Part shown: in pieces, positions 1 through 8,005 of the stretch
Layout: every line of letters begins with the position of its first letter
Position numbering within the stretch: position 1 is the stretch's first letter
DNA from: Xenophilus sp. L33
GTDB taxonomy: Bacteria; Pseudomonadota; Gammaproteobacteria; Burkholderiales; Burkholderiaceae_C
Direction of reading: 5' to 3'
Assembly: GCF_009765735.1 (NCBI RefSeq)
Contig: NZ_LMUW01000164.1
Coordinates: forward strand, 35,194-90,354
DNA length: 55,161 nt
Notes under the pieces: model-generated
The model's input: the letters and a program-made list of their open reading frames with translations, nothing else
Databases searched by the model: none
What the model was told of the DNA's origin: nothing
Made by a program: the position numbers and the translations under genes

Positions 1-180
1 GGACACGCGCCGAGCCCCGCACCGCAGGCGCTGCGCCTGCACGTGCGGCTGGCCGCCGACGGTGTCGACCCGGCACGGCTCGAAGCGCTGGTCGGCCGCG
101 CCTTGCGGCGCTCGCCGATCCCGCGCGCGGTGATGGCGACCGGCCTGGCCATCCAGGTCGAGGCTGCCGAGGCCGCGTGA
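1..180 (+). CDS. OsmC-like family protein, C-terminal fragment (5' end outside window)
   Basis: The frame is open from the first base and ends at TGA 178-180, giving 59 residues of a protein whose start lies outside the window. The visible part reads as a beta strand, then a helix of the type DPARLEALVGRALRRSPIPRA, then a last strand ending in VEAAEAA. This resembles the C-terminal half of OsmC/Ohr-type proteins, where a Ser/Cys-Pro-x-x-Arg turn follows a long helix. Known members are thiol peroxidases or stress proteins, but the catalytic Cys cannot be judged from this fragment. The stop codon overlaps the ATG of the next gene by one base, so the two are probably co-transcribed. The family call is tentative. 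Confidence 0.5.
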   Translation, partial: GHAPSPAPQALRLHVRLAADGVDPARLEALVGRALRRSPIPRAVMATGLAIQVEAAEAA

Positions 181-1160
181 TGGACGCGCTCTCGCAGACC
201 CTGCGCGTGGTCCACCTGGTCGGCGCGGTGTTCCTGCAGGCGCGCTTCACCGCGCCGTGGTGCTACCAGTCGCCGCGCGCCGACGTGGCGGCGCCGCTGC
301 TCGAGCCGCAGGCCGAGCGGGTGGTCATCTTCCACCTCATCACCGAAGGCGAATGCTTCGTCGAGATGCCCGGCCAGGCGCCGGTGCGGCTGATGGCGGG
401 CGACGTCATCCTGTTCCCGCACGGCGATGCGCATCGCATGGCATCCGAACCCGGGCTGGCGCCGGCCACCACCGGCGCGCGCCTGTCGGAGGTGCTGTCG
501 CGGCGCCCGCGGGCGCTGGCCTACGGCGGCGGCGGCGCGCGGACCAAGCTGGTCTGCGGCTACCTCGCCTGCGACGACCGGCTCGCGCGCATGCTGCTGA
601 GCGGCCTGCCCGCGCTGCTGCGGGTCAACGTGCGCGGCTCGCCCGCCGGCCTCTGGCTGGAAAGCTCGGTGCGCTATGCGCTGGCCGAGGCGCGGTCGCC
701 GCGGCCCGGCGGCGCCGGTGTGCTGGCCAAGCTGGCCGAGGTCCTGTTCATCGAATCGCTGCGGCTGGCGATGCAGGATCCGTCGCGGCCGCCGGCCGGC
801 TGGCTCGCGGGCGTCGGCGACCGCATCGTCGGCGCGGCGCTGACCGCGCTGCACGAGCGGCCGGCCCACGCCTGGACGCTCGACGAGCTGGCGCACACCG
901 CCCACAGTTCGCGCTCGGTGCTCGCCGAGCGCTTCCAGGAGCTGGTGGGCCAGTCGCCGATGCAGTACCTGACGCAGTGGCGCATGCTGCTGGCCACCCA
1001 TCTGCTCCGGCGCAGCAACGTGCCGCTGGCGCGCATCGCCGAAGAAGTCGGCTACCAGACAGATACCGCGTTCAGTCGTGCCTTCCGGCGCGAATTCGGC
1101 ATGCCGCCGGCGGCCTGGCGCAAGCACCATGTCGCGGATGCAGCGGCGACCGTCGAATGA
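180..1160 (+). CDS. AraC family transcriptional regulator with N-terminal cupin domain
   Basis: The product is a 326-residue cytoplasmic DNA-binding regulator. Residues about 15-200 look like the cupin-type sensor of AraC proteins: an HLITEGECFVEM strand pair, then a GDVILFPHGDAH motif typical of the AraC-associated cupin. The last 100 residues hold two helix-turn-helix units, the second with the family signature RIAEEVGYQTDTAFSRAFRREFGMPPAAWR. The start is placed at ATG 180, which overlaps the upstream stop and has GAGG about seven bases before it; GTG 177 in the same frame is an alternative. Its target is unknown. The upstream OsmC-like gene, apparently in the same operon, is one candidate. 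Confidence 0.88.
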   Translation: MDALSQTLRVVHLVGAVFLQARFTAPWCYQSPRADVAAPLLEPQAERVVIFHLITEGECFVEMPGQAPVRLMAGDVILFPHGDAHRMASEPGLAPATTGARLSEVLSRRPRALAYGGGGARTKLVCGYLACDDRLARMLLSGLPALLRVNVRGSPAGLWLESSVRYALAEARSPRPGGAGVLAKLAEVLFIESLRLAMQDPSRPPAGWLAGVGDRIVGAALTALHERPAHAWTLDELAHTAHSSRSVLAERFQELVGQSPMQYLTQWRMLLATHLLRRSNVPLARIAEEVGYQTDTAFSRAFRREFGMPPAAWRKHHVADAAATVE

Positions 1161-1172
1161 GCCGCGGGCTCA
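1158..1172. terminator. Hairpin spanning two convergent stop codons
   Basis: TGAGCC and GGCTCA form a perfect 6-bp inverted repeat around a GCG loop. Its ends are the TGA of the AraC gene and the complement of the TGA of the SRPBCC gene. No U-tract follows on either strand, so a bidirectional terminator role is an inference from position and symmetry. Confidence 0.4.
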
Positions 1173-1652
1173 GCCCTGCAGGTAGGCGCCGAGCTTGTCG
1201 ACGATCGCGATGCTGCCGCGCTCGCGGCTGCCGTTGTCGTCGTAGCCGTCGAGGAAGGCGCCCTGCTCGGTCATGACGAAGCGGGTGCCGCTGGCGGCGG
1301 ACTTGAATTCGAAGGTGGCGAGCGAGACCGAGATCTTGCGGCCGTCCATCAGCATTTCGTAGGCGTAGACGATCCGCTCGCCGGGCACGATGTCGAAGTA
1401 GGTCGCGTCGAACTGCGTGACCATGCCGCTCTTCCATTGCCCTTTCAGGCGCTCGCGGCCGCCAACCCGGAAGTCCATGGTCCGCTCGACGACGTCCCAC
1501 TGCGCGTTCAGCGCGGTGAACCAGCCGTTCTTGCCCTCGACGCTGGCGAAGGCGTCGAAGACGCGCTGCGGCTTCACCGATGGATAGTGGCGCTCGATTG
1601 TGAAGACGCCGTGCGCCACGCTGCGCGCGGCATCGCCCGGAACTGCGGTCAT
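1170..1652 (-). CDS. SRPBCC / AHSA1 domain protein
   Basis: The product is a 160-residue soluble protein of the START-like SRPBCC fold. It opens with FTIERHYPSVKPQRVFDAFASVEGKNGWF, the usual START of AHSA1-type proteins, and continues with an FRVGGRERL turn and a C-terminal helix after MTEQGAFLDGYD. These proteins bind hydrophobic ligands in a deep cavity, and their ligand is usually unknown. The start ATG at 1652 has a strong AAGGAG site and overlaps the stop of the upstream ArsR gene by four bases, so the pair is translationally coupled. Pairing of an ArsR regulator with an AHSA1-domain protein is common in proteobacteria and actinobacteria. Confidence 0.85.
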   Translation of the reverse strand: MTAVPGDAARSVAHGVFTIERHYPSVKPQRVFDAFASVEGKNGWFTALNAQWDVVERTMDFRVGGRERLKGQWKSGMVTQFDATYFDIVPGERIVYAYEMLMDGRKISVSLATFEFKSAASGTRFVMTEQGAFLDGYDDNGSRERGSIAIVDKLGAYLQG

Positions 1653-1990
1653 GGAGGATCTCCTTCTGCAAAACGCTGGAGGTGTTCGCCCAGGCGGTCC
1701 AGGCGCTGTTCCCATTCGGCGCGGCGCTGGTTGAACCAGCGCTCGACCTGGCTGAGTGCGGCCGGATTCATGCGGCAGGTGCGCACCCGCCCGATCTTCT
1801 CGGAATGCACCAGGCCGCAGGCTTCCAGCATCGCCAGGTGCTGCACCACGGCCGGCAGCGACATCGCGAAGGGCTCGGCCAGTTCGCTCACGGAAGCGAC
1901 GCCGAGCGACAACCGCTCGACCATGCCGCGCCGCGTCGGATCGGCCAGCGCCTGGAAGGCCAGGTCGAGATCGACGGACGCCGGCGGCAT
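1649..1990 (-). CDS. ArsR family winged-helix transcriptional regulator
   Basis: This 113-residue ArsR/SmtB-type repressor begins LDLAFQALADPTRRGMVERL, the standard opening helix of the family. The recognition region is SVSELAEPFAMSLPAVVQHLAMLEACGLV, followed by the wing EKIGRVRTCRMN. The metal-binding Cys pairs of the arsenic and cadmium sensors are absent; the only visible cysteines are in LEACGLV and VRTCRMN, so a non-metal signal is likely. Its ATG touches the stop of the GST gene (TGATG) and its stop overlaps the SRPBCC start, so it is the middle gene of a three-gene operon. It probably autoregulates through the palindrome at 2651-2674. Confidence 0.88.
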   Translation of the reverse strand: MPPASVDLDLAFQALADPTRRGMVERLSLGVASVSELAEPFAMSLPAVVQHLAMLEACGLVHSEKIGRVRTCRMNPAALSQVERWFNQRRAEWEQRLDRLGEHLQRFAEGDPP

Positions 1991-2640
1991 CAGCCGTCCT
2001 TGAGCGGAAAGTACTGGAACCAGGGCTCGGCCTCGCGCAGCACGCGGGCGACGCTCGGGCGACGCCTGAGCCGCTCCAGGTAGTCGGCGAGCGTCGGCCA
2101 CGCCGCCAGCGACACCGCATGGTCGGCATAGAACAGTGCCGGCAGCGCCGCGCAATCGGCCATCGTGAAGGTCTCGCCGACCGCCCACGGCGACGCGACC
2201 AACGACGACAGCAGGTCGTAGCCGGCGCGGACCTGCGAGCGCGACTGCTCGGCACCGAAGGGATCGTGCTGCCCTTCCGGACGCAGCCGCTCGGCCACCA
2301 CCTGCTGGAACGGCAGGTGGATGTAGTGGTCGAAGAGTCGGTCGAGCAGGCGCACCCGGAACGCCGCCTCGGCATCGGCCGGCAAGAGGGAATCCGCGGC
2401 CGGCCAGTGGCGCGCGAGATGTTCGATGACGAGGCTCGACTCGGGCACCGTCTTGCCGCGTGCCGCGTCGCGCAGCACGGGGAACTTGGCCAGCGGCCAG
2501 ACTGCCTGGAAGGCGGCGCGATCGGCCGTGTCGCCGAGATTCACCTCGCGCGGCTCGAAGTCGATGCCGGCCTCATACAGGGCGATGAGCGCCTTCCAGC
2601 AGAAGGAAGACAGCGGGTGGTAATAGAGCGTCAGTGACAT
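1990..2640 (-). CDS. Glutathione S-transferase family protein
   Basis: The product is a 216-residue cytoplasmic GST. The N-terminal thioredoxin-like domain (about 1-80) carries MSLTLYYHPLSSFCWK with a likely catalytic Ser in PLSS, the cis-Pro loop WPLAKFPVLRD, and the glutathione-binding ESSLVIEHL. The all-helical C-terminal domain ends with ETFTMADCAALPALFYA, the typical GST N-capping box region. It is the first gene of the gst-arsR-SRPBCC operon, with a GAGG site just before the ATG. A role in detoxifying an electrophile sensed by the ArsR protein is a reasonable inference, but no substrate can be named. Confidence 0.87.
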   Translation of the reverse strand: MSLTLYYHPLSSFCWKALIALYEAGIDFEPREVNLGDTADRAAFQAVWPLAKFPVLRDAARGKTVPESSLVIEHLARHWPAADSLLPADAEAAFRVRLLDRLFDHYIHLPFQQVVAERLRPEGQHDPFGAEQSRSQVRAGYDLLSSLVASPWAVGETFTMADCAALPALFYADHAVSLAAWPTLADYLERLRRRPSVARVLREAEPWFQYFPLKDG

Positions 2641-2650
2641 GGCCGCCTCG

Positions 2651-2698
2651 ATACTTAAGCAATTACCTAAGTATGAGCAACTGCACGCTGCGGGTCAA
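2651..2698 (-). promoter_or_regulatory. gst-arsR operon promoter with overlapping palindromic operator
   Basis: On the minus strand a -35 TTGACC (2698-2693) and a -10 CATACT (2675-2670) are 17 bases apart. An imperfect 24-bp palindrome at 2651-2674, with outer arms ATACTTA and TAAGTAT and a central AATT, matches itself at 20 of 24 positions. It overlaps the -10 box and the likely transcription start, where a repressor would block initiation. It is much more AT-rich than its surroundings. Assigning it to the ArsR protein encoded downstream is inference. Confidence 0.55.
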
Positions 2699-2705
2699 GG
2701 CCCGC

Positions 2706-3173
2706 TCATCCGCCGGCGGCTTCTTCCCGAAGGCGGCGCATGTCGTCGGCCATGCGTTGCGCCAGCCGGGCGAAGCTCTCGCGATCGGCGGCGCTCCAGT
2801 CGGCCAAGAGGAGCGACAAGAGACGCTTGCGCGCCGCGCCGATGCGACGCGCGACCTGGGCGCCTTGCGCGGTCAGCATGGCCTGGCGCACGCGGCGATC
2901 GTCCGGATGGGTGCGTCGGCTCACCAGGCCCTGCGCTTGCAGCGCAGTCAACTGGCGGCTGATCGTCGTATGGTCGCGCCCCGCCTGCTCGCCGAGTTCC
3001 ACCACGCCCATCGGCCCGAGCGCGCCGAGCCGCGCCACCAGCGGGAACAACGCGCGGTCCAGGCTCACGCCGGCTTCGGCCAGCAGCACGTCGTCCTGCC
3101 GCGGATTGTTGAGCGCACCGATCAGGTCGATCAGCGCGGCGACCAGCGGATCCAGATCGTTCGCAGCGGGCAT
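2706..3173 (-). CDS. MarR family transcriptional regulator
   Basis: The product is a 155-residue MarR-type dimeric winged-helix regulator. It has an N-terminal dimerisation helix (LDPLVAALIDLIGALNN), a winged helix with the recognition segment LGEQAGRDHTTISRQLTALQAQGLV, and a wing with the DDRRVRQAMLT motif. A C-terminal dimerisation helix pair follows. The start is placed at ATG 3173 because AAGGA lies at a suitable distance; a TTG two codons upstream is weaker. It is divergent from the flavin reductase gene at 3235, so it probably controls that gene and itself. Confidence 0.9.
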   Translation of the reverse strand: MPAANDLDPLVAALIDLIGALNNPRQDDVLLAEAGVSLDRALFPLVARLGALGPMGVVELGEQAGRDHTTISRQLTALQAQGLVSRRTHPDDRRVRQAMLTAQGAQVARRIGAARKRLLSLLLADWSAADRESFARLAQRMADDMRRLREEAAGG

Positions 3174-3202
3174 TTGCAATTCCTTCGAAGTCGTTCTAAT
3201 AT
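3174..3202 (+). promoter_or_regulatory. Probable sigma-70 promoter of the FMN reductase gene
   Basis: A -35 TTGCAA at 3174-3179 and a -10 TAATAT at 3197-3202 are separated by exactly 17 bases, about 33 bases upstream of the ATG at 3235. The whole 61-bp divergent gap is AT-rich and is where a MarR operator would be expected, but I see no clear long palindrome. Confidence 0.5.
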
Positions 3203-3234
3203 TGCGTGCATCTTACACATATCAGGGATTCATC

Positions 3235-3819
3235 ATGACATCTCGACCCCTTGTCCACATCATCGCCGGCAGCGTCCGGGCCCAGCGGCTCTGCCCGCGC
3301 ATCGCCGCCTGGGTAGCCAAGGTCGGCGCCGCGCGCGTGCCGCTCGCGCTCGAAGTCGTCGAACTTTCCGACTGGCCGCTGCCGATGGACGACGAGGCCG
3401 GCATCCCGGCGCTCGGCGTCTATGGCAGCGAGCGCACCCGGGCCTGGAGCGAAAAGATCGCCCAGGCCGACGGCTTCGTCTTCGTCACGCCGCAATACAA
3501 CTGGGGCTACCCCGCGGCGCTGAAGAATGCGCGGGACCACCTGCACCGCGAATGGCGCGGCAAGCCCGCCGCGATCGTCAGCTACGGCGGCCATGGCGGC
3601 GGCAAGTGCGCGGCACAGCTGAACCAGGTCGCGCAGGGCCTGAAGATGCGCGTCGCGCCGACCATGCCGGGCCTCGAGCTGTCGGACGAAGCCATCCGCG
3701 ACGCCGCGCTCGATCCGGCGCGCGACTTCACGGCGCATGTCGCAGCGGTCGAGCAGGCCTTCGACGAGCTGGCCGCGCTGCTGGCCGACCAGCCCGCACC
3801 GGCGGCCGCGCCGGTTTGA
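3235..3819 (+). CDS. NAD(P)H-dependent FMN reductase / flavoprotein oxidoreductase
   Basis: This 194-residue flavodoxin-fold protein of the NADPH-dependent FMN reductase family opens with a phosphate-binding loop, HIIAGSVRAQRLCPRIAAWV. It contains the family flavin-binding motif FVTPQYNWGYPAALKNARDHL and a later SYGGHGGGKCAAQL loop. Members reduce FMN, quinones, azo dyes or chromate with NAD(P)H in the cytoplasm. The start at 3235 follows the divergent promoter region. Its divergence from a MarR gene fits a quinone- or electrophile-inducible detoxification enzyme, but the substrate is not determined by sequence. Confidence 0.88.
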   Translation: MTSRPLVHIIAGSVRAQRLCPRIAAWVAKVGAARVPLALEVVELSDWPLPMDDEAGIPALGVYGSERTRAWSEKIAQADGFVFVTPQYNWGYPAALKNARDHLHREWRGKPAAIVSYGGHGGGKCAAQLNQVAQGLKMRVAPTMPGLELSDEAIRDAALDPARDFTAHVAAVEQAFDELAALLADQPAPAAAPV

Positions 3820-3940
3820 GAGTGTTCTCATGGCTGCGGGGCGGCCGTCTTCCTACGATGAAGGTGTTCATTGCCAGCCGTGTCAGGGCGTTCATGCAAC
3901 GCCCGGCCGGCAAGCCCACCATCCAAGAAACGCTCCCCGC

Positions 3941-4357
3941 ATGCACGTCAAAGCCCTCGCCCGCCTCTTCAGTCAATTCCGCGCGACCGGGCGCGCACCA
4001 CGCGACCCGAAGCCGGTCGATCACAGCCCGATCGTCTTCACCGAAGACCAGGCGCGGCTGCTGCTCGTCCTGAAGGACCTCGACATCGACCGCGACGACG
4101 CGACCTGGCTCCTGTGGGCCTCCGAACGTTTCTCCGAGCGGCAGGTCGCACGCGGCCTCGCGCTGCTGCGGCTCGACGCGCTGGACCTCCGGGCCGCGTT
4201 GTCCGAGGCGATGCGTCCCGGTGCATTGCGGGGCCTGCTGATGTGCGGCGGCCAGTTCAAGGACGCCGAGATCGACCGGCTGCGCCACGAGGTGCCGCTC
4301 GAGATCGAACGCGTGCACAACCAGGAAGAGCGCTGGGAACTCGAAGACGCGCACTGA
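3941..4357 (+). CDS. Hypothetical protein
   Basis: A 138-residue protein that I do not recognise. It is mostly predicted helical and charged, with no signal peptide or membrane segment. A central stretch, ITEDQ-like FTEDQARLLLVLKDLDIDRD followed by WLLWASERFSERQVARGLALL, reads like a small helical bundle. The C-terminus is very acidic (HNQEERWELEDAH). It stands alone on the plus strand and converges on the ferritin-like gene 13 bases downstream. The ATG is not preceded by a strong Shine-Dalgarno. Codon bias is the same as that of its neighbours, which supports real coding. Confidence 0.6.
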   Translation: MHVKALARLFSQFRATGRAPRDPKPVDHSPIVFTEDQARLLLVLKDLDIDRDDATWLLWASERFSERQVARGLALLRLDALDLRAALSEAMRPGALRGLLMCGGQFKDAEIDRLRHEVPLEIERVHNQEERWELEDAH

Positions 4358-4370
4358 GCGCGGCGCGCCT

Positions 4371-5195
4371 TCAGCGCAGGAAGAACCTCTGCATGAACTG
4401 CTCCACCGGAAAGAGCAGCGCGGCCTGAAGCGCCGAGGGCAGCTCCAGCGGCCGCATCAGCATCTTCAAGGTGGTCGACGGGCTCAGGTTGCGGCTCACC
4501 GTGCGGCTCATGCGGCTGCCCATGCTGCGGATGAAGGCCGGGTCGTCGGCGCGTGCCGGGTCGCGCGCCTTCGCGATGTGGCGGATCGCGCAGTCGGCGT
4601 CCTCGCTGCGCAGCTCCCACGTGCGGCTCGACACGGTGCGCAGGATGCGCAGCCGCCCGAGCCGCTCGTGCTCGCGGTAGCGCTTGAAGAAGCGCAGGAA
4701 GTGCTTGTAGTGGCTGACCTCGTCGTTGGCGATGCGGTCGGCCAGGTCGACGAAGACCGGCTCGGTGGCCGCGCGCGCCAGCGCCCGGTAGTAGGTCGCG
4801 GTGCCGGTCTCCACGACGCAGCGCGCCGACATCTCCAGGCCGCGGCTCGGCGCCAGCAGCTCGACCTTGCAGAGCGCCTGGTATTCGCCGAGGAAGCTGC
4901 GAAAGGCCGGCTCCCAGTCGAACTCGGGCCACACGTGCGCCACGTAGGCGCGCAGGGCGCGGCCGTGCTGCAATTCCTCGGGCTCCCAGTGTTCGAGAAG
5001 CCACTGCACCACTTCCTCGTCGCCGTGGAAGAAGTCGATCAGGTTCCGCGTGTAGAGGTCGGAGCCGCTCTCGATGAAGGAGGCCGAACTGGCCAGGTAG
5101 AACAGGGTCTCGTCGTTGCGGATCCTGTCGACCGCGATGCGCGAAAAGTCGAGATCCTCGACCTTCCAGCGAAGGGTTGGATTCAAGGTTTCCAT
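4371..5195 (-). CDS. Ferritin-like (di-iron carboxylate) domain protein
   Basis: The 274-residue soluble protein has the four-helix pattern of ferritin-like di-iron proteins. Two E-x-x-H ligand motifs are visible, EELQH in WEPEELQHGRALRAYVAHVW (about residues 70-90) and DEVSHYKHFLRF (about 155-165). A glutamate-bearing helix, ARCVVETGTATYYRALARAA, lies between them. An oxidase, desaturase-like or hydroxylase function is possible, but no partner reductase is adjacent. The C-terminal 70 residues (MSRTVSRNLSPSTTLKMLMRPLELPSALQAALLF) are outside the core and may contact membrane or lipid. The specific reaction is unknown. Confidence 0.75.
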   Translation of the reverse strand: METLNPTLRWKVEDLDFSRIAVDRIRNDETLFYLASSASFIESGSDLYTRNLIDFFHGDEEVVQWLLEHWEPEELQHGRALRAYVAHVWPEFDWEPAFRSFLGEYQALCKVELLAPSRGLEMSARCVVETGTATYYRALARAATEPVFVDLADRIANDEVSHYKHFLRFFKRYREHERLGRLRILRTVSSRTWELRSEDADCAIRHIAKARDPARADDPAFIRSMGSRMSRTVSRNLSPSTTLKMLMRPLELPSALQAALLFPVEQFMQRFFLR

Positions 5196-5329
5196 GTGAA
5201 AACCCTAACGCCATTTTTCGGCCTTGACCATCAGCCGACGACCCACGACGCCGCGCGTCGACGGGCGTCGAAAAGGTCAGGCGCGCGTCAGGGCGCCCGA
5301 CCCTCGATCACGTCCTCGTCACGTCCCGG

Positions 5330-6520
5330 TCACATCTTGCAAAGCGACGACGGTGCCGGCGTCAGGGTCGGCGGGAAGCTCTGCTCGATCACCGGACGCA
5401 GCTTGCCGTCGACGACCTTGGCACGCGCGGCGTAGGTCGGCAGCAGCAGCTGGTTGTCTTCGGGCCGCAACCTGGTCGTGCCGTAGAGCGTGTCGATGGT
5501 CGCGCCGTGAAGCGCCTTGGCGATGTCGGCCGGCTTGACGCTGTTGGCCTTCTTCACGCCGTCGAACATCACCAGCATGCCGTTGTAGGCCTGGCCTTCG
5601 TTGTCGGTCGGCAGCCGGTTGAACTTGGCCTTCCAGGCGGCGACATAGGCCTTGTTGAGCGGCGTGTCGATGTCGGGCGTGTAGGCGGTGGTGCCGGTGG
5701 TGCCTTCGAGCGCGTTGCCGGTGGCGTCGATCATGAAGTTCAGGATCAGCGCGTGTCCGATCAGCTTGGTCTTCGGGATGAGACCGAACTCCTGCGCCTG
5801 CTTGACGAAGGCGATCGCGTCGCGGCCGACCTCGGCGACCCAGATGGCGTCGACGTTGGCTTCCTTCAGCTGCGCGATGTACGGCGCGAAGTCCTTGGTG
5901 CCGACCGGCGGATAGAGGGCGATCGCCACCGTCTTGCCCTGCGCCTTGACCGTCTTCTCGAACGATTCGCCGGAGTCGCGGCCCCAGACGTAGTCGGCGG
6001 CCAGGATGCCGTACTTCTGTTCCTTGAAGCCCTTGGCCCACTCGCCCACCATCGCGAGGTCCATCGAGTCGGTGTGGTTGGTGTGGAAGCTGCGCGGCCG
6101 GCAGGTGTCGCCGACCAGCTTGTCGGACTTGCTGATGACGCTGAAGTAGGCGGCGTCCCAGCGGTCCAGGTTCTGCGCGATCGCCAGCGAGAGCGACGAC
6201 GGGATCGCGCCGATCAGGAGGTTGTAGCCGTCGCGCGCGAGCTTCTCGGCGCCTCGGCGGCCGGCCTCGGGCGTGCCTTCGTCATCGACCGATTCGATCT
6301 TGACCTCGCGACCGTCGACCCCGCCCTTGGCATTGGCCTCGTCGACCGCGAACTGCACCGCCCGCATCACCTCCTCGCCCTGCTGGGCGAAGACGCCGGA
6401 CTTCGAGCTCACCAGCCCGACCATGACCGGGTCCTTCTTCTGCGCCTGGGCGCCGAGCGACAGCATCGCGCCGAGCGCGAGCACCGCGATCGCGCGCGGC
6501 AGGGTGTGGATCTTGAACAT
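5330..6520 (-). CDS. LIV-type ABC transporter periplasmic substrate-binding protein
   Basis: A 396-residue type I periplasmic binding protein of the branched-chain amino acid / amide / aromatic acid class. A cleavable Sec signal peptide ends near AQA|QKKDP. It is followed by VMVGLVSSKSGVFAQQGEEVMRAVQFAVDEANAKGGVDGREV, the standard opening lobe with the N-A-x-G-G-V-x-G-R motif. The N-terminal lobe carries IGAIPSSLSLAIAQ, which corresponds to the usual ligand contact region. An AAGGAG site precedes the ATG. It is the last gene of the minus-strand operon that begins with the shikimate-dehydrogenase-like gene and includes LivH, LivM, LivG and LivF. The ligand is likely a carboxylic acid rather than leucine, given the catabolic neighbours (inference). 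Confidence 0.93.
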   Translation of the reverse strand: MFKIHTLPRAIAVLALGAMLSLGAQAQKKDPVMVGLVSSKSGVFAQQGEEVMRAVQFAVDEANAKGGVDGREVKIESVDDEGTPEAGRRGAEKLARDGYNLLIGAIPSSLSLAIAQNLDRWDAAYFSVISKSDKLVGDTCRPRSFHTNHTDSMDLAMVGEWAKGFKEQKYGILAADYVWGRDSGESFEKTVKAQGKTVAIALYPPVGTKDFAPYIAQLKEANVDAIWVAEVGRDAIAFVKQAQEFGLIPKTKLIGHALILNFMIDATGNALEGTTGTTAYTPDIDTPLNKAYVAAWKAKFNRLPTDNEGQAYNGMLVMFDGVKKANSVKPADIAKALHGATIDTLYGTTRLRPEDNQLLLPTYAARAKVVDGKLRPVIEQSFPPTLTPAPSSLCKM

Positions 6521-6570
6521 CTCTGGAGTTCTCCTTCTTGGTTTGGACGAATTTTGGCGGCGTCAACTTC

Positions 6571-7269
6571 TCACACCATGACGTGGCCGTGAAGTTCGTC
6601 GCGGCTGTTCGCCTCGACCCGGCCGCGGGCGATCACCGAGCCCTTGGCCATTGCCAGGTAGCGCTGCGTGACCCGCAGCACCAGCGACATGTTCTGTTCG
6701 ATCAGGAGCAGCGCGGTGCCCTCGTCGGCCACCTGGTTGAAGACCGACGCGAGCTGGTCGACGATCACCGGCGCCAGGCCTTCGGTCGGCTCGTCGAGCA
6801 GCATCAGCGCCGGGTTGGCCATCAGCGCGCGGCCGACCGCCAGCATCTGCTGCTGGCCGCCCGAGAGCGCGGTGCCCGGCGTGTGCGCGCGCTCCTGCAG
6901 GATCGGGAACAGCTGGTAGACCCGCGCCAGCGACCACGGACCCTTGCGCCGCACCGCGGCGCCGAGCAGCAGGTTCTCTTCCACCGACAGGTTGGCGACG
7001 ATGCGGCGGCCCTGCGGCACCACCACCACGCCCTGGTGCGGCGCCATGTAGGGGCGCGGCCGCGGCAAGGCCCGGCCGGCGATGCGGATCGCGCCGCCGC
7101 GCAGGCTCGCCAGGCCGAGCACCGTGTTGACCACGGTGGTCTTGCCGACGCCGTTGCGCCCGATCAGCGCGACCTTCTCGCCGGGCTGCACCGCCAGCTC
7201 GAGGCCGTGCAGGATGTGGGCCGAGCCGTAGTAGGCGTCGACCTTGTCGAGCTCCAGCAACGCGGTCAT
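6571..7269 (-). CDS. livF: LIV-type ABC transporter ATP-binding protein (LivF)
   Basis: The 232-residue ATPase has Walker A GRNGVGKTT, signature LSGGQQQM, Walker B LMLLDEPTEGL and the Q-containing switch LLLIEQN usual for LivF. It pairs with LivG on the cytoplasmic face of the LivH-LivM permease. ATG 7269 is chosen because the family consensus begins MTALLELDKVDAYYGS; GTG 7281 would add four residues. The gene follows livG by 16 bases and precedes the binding-protein gene by 50 bases in the same operon. Confidence 0.93.
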   Translation of the reverse strand: MTALLELDKVDAYYGSAHILHGLELAVQPGEKVALIGRNGVGKTTVVNTVLGLASLRGGAIRIAGRALPRPRPYMAPHQGVVVVPQGRRIVANLSVEENLLLGAAVRRKGPWSLARVYQLFPILQERAHTPGTALSGGQQQMLAVGRALMANPALMLLDEPTEGLAPVIVDQLASVFNQVADEGTALLLIEQNMSLVLRVTQRYLAMAKGSVIARGRVEANSRDELHGHVMV

Positions 7270-7285
7270 GGCTGCCCCCACGCGC

Positions 7286-8005
7286 TCACGCCGTGCTCCC
7301 CAGATACGCTTCCCGTACCCGCGGATTGGCCCGCACCGCGGCCGGCTCGCCGCTGGCGATCACGCGGCCCAGCTCGAACACGGTGATCACGTCCGAGATG
7401 CCGAAGACCACGTCCATGTCGTGCTCCACCAGCAGCACCGAGACCTCGCGCCGCTGCGCCAGCGCCTTCAGGTGCAGCGCGAGGTCGTGCGATTCCTTGA
7501 CCGAGAGGCCGGCCATCGGCTCGTCCAGCAGCAGCACCGACGGACTGCCGACCAGCCCGAGCGCCAGGTCGAGCCGGCGCTGCTCGCCGTAGCCGAGGTC
7601 GGCCGCGACCACCTCGGCGAAACGGTCGAGCGTGAGCTCGCGCAGGATGTCGTCGGCGTCGGCGCCCGGGTCGGCCACGCCCATCTCGTAGGCCGCCAGC
7701 TCGACCTGCCGGCGCACCGGCATCTGGGCGAAGACGCTGGTGCGCTGGAAGCTGCGCGACAGGCCGCGGCGCCGCCGCTGCACCACGTCGAGCGCGCTGA
7801 CGTCCTCGCCGCGCAGCATCACCCGGCCGCGCGTCAGCCGCGTGCGGCCGGTGATCGCGTCGATGACCGTCGACTTGCCAGCGCCGTTCGGGCCGATGAG
7901 GCCGCGGATCTGGCCGCGCTCCAGCGTGAGCCCGACGCCGTCGACCGCCTTGACGCCGCCGTAGTGGATCGCGACGTCCTCGGCCTGCAGCACGTAGTCG
8001 GTCAT
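7286..8005 (-). CDS. livG: LIV-type ABC transporter ATP-binding protein (LivG)
   Basis: The 239-residue ATPase has Walker A GPNGAGKST, a LivG-type signature LGYGEQRRLDLA, Walker B VLLLDEPMAGL and H-loop LLVEHDMDVVF. The C-terminal extension ending REAYLGSTA is the usual LivG tail. Its ATG overlaps the stop of livM by four bases (ATGA). It forms the heterodimeric ATPase with the downstream LivF. Unlike the fused version at 28386-29861, its signature glycine is intact. Confidence 0.93.
   Translation of the reverse strand: MTDYVLQAEDVAIHYGGVKAVDGVGLTLERGQIRGLIGPNGAGKSTVIDAITGRTRLTRGRVMLRGEDVSALDVVQRRRRGLSRSFQRTSVFAQMPVRRQVELAAYEMGVADPGADADDILRELTLDRFAEVVAADLGYGEQRRLDLALGLVGSPSVLLLDEPMAGLSVKESHDLALHLKALAQRREVSVLLVEHDMDVVFGISDVITVFELGRVIASGEPAAVRANPRVREAYLGSTA

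Noticed and set aside
5247..5269. GACGCC/GGCGTC inverted repeat between the LIV binding-protein gene and the ferritin-like gene
   Set aside because: Short arms in very GC-rich sequence and no U-tract; not distinguishable from chance.
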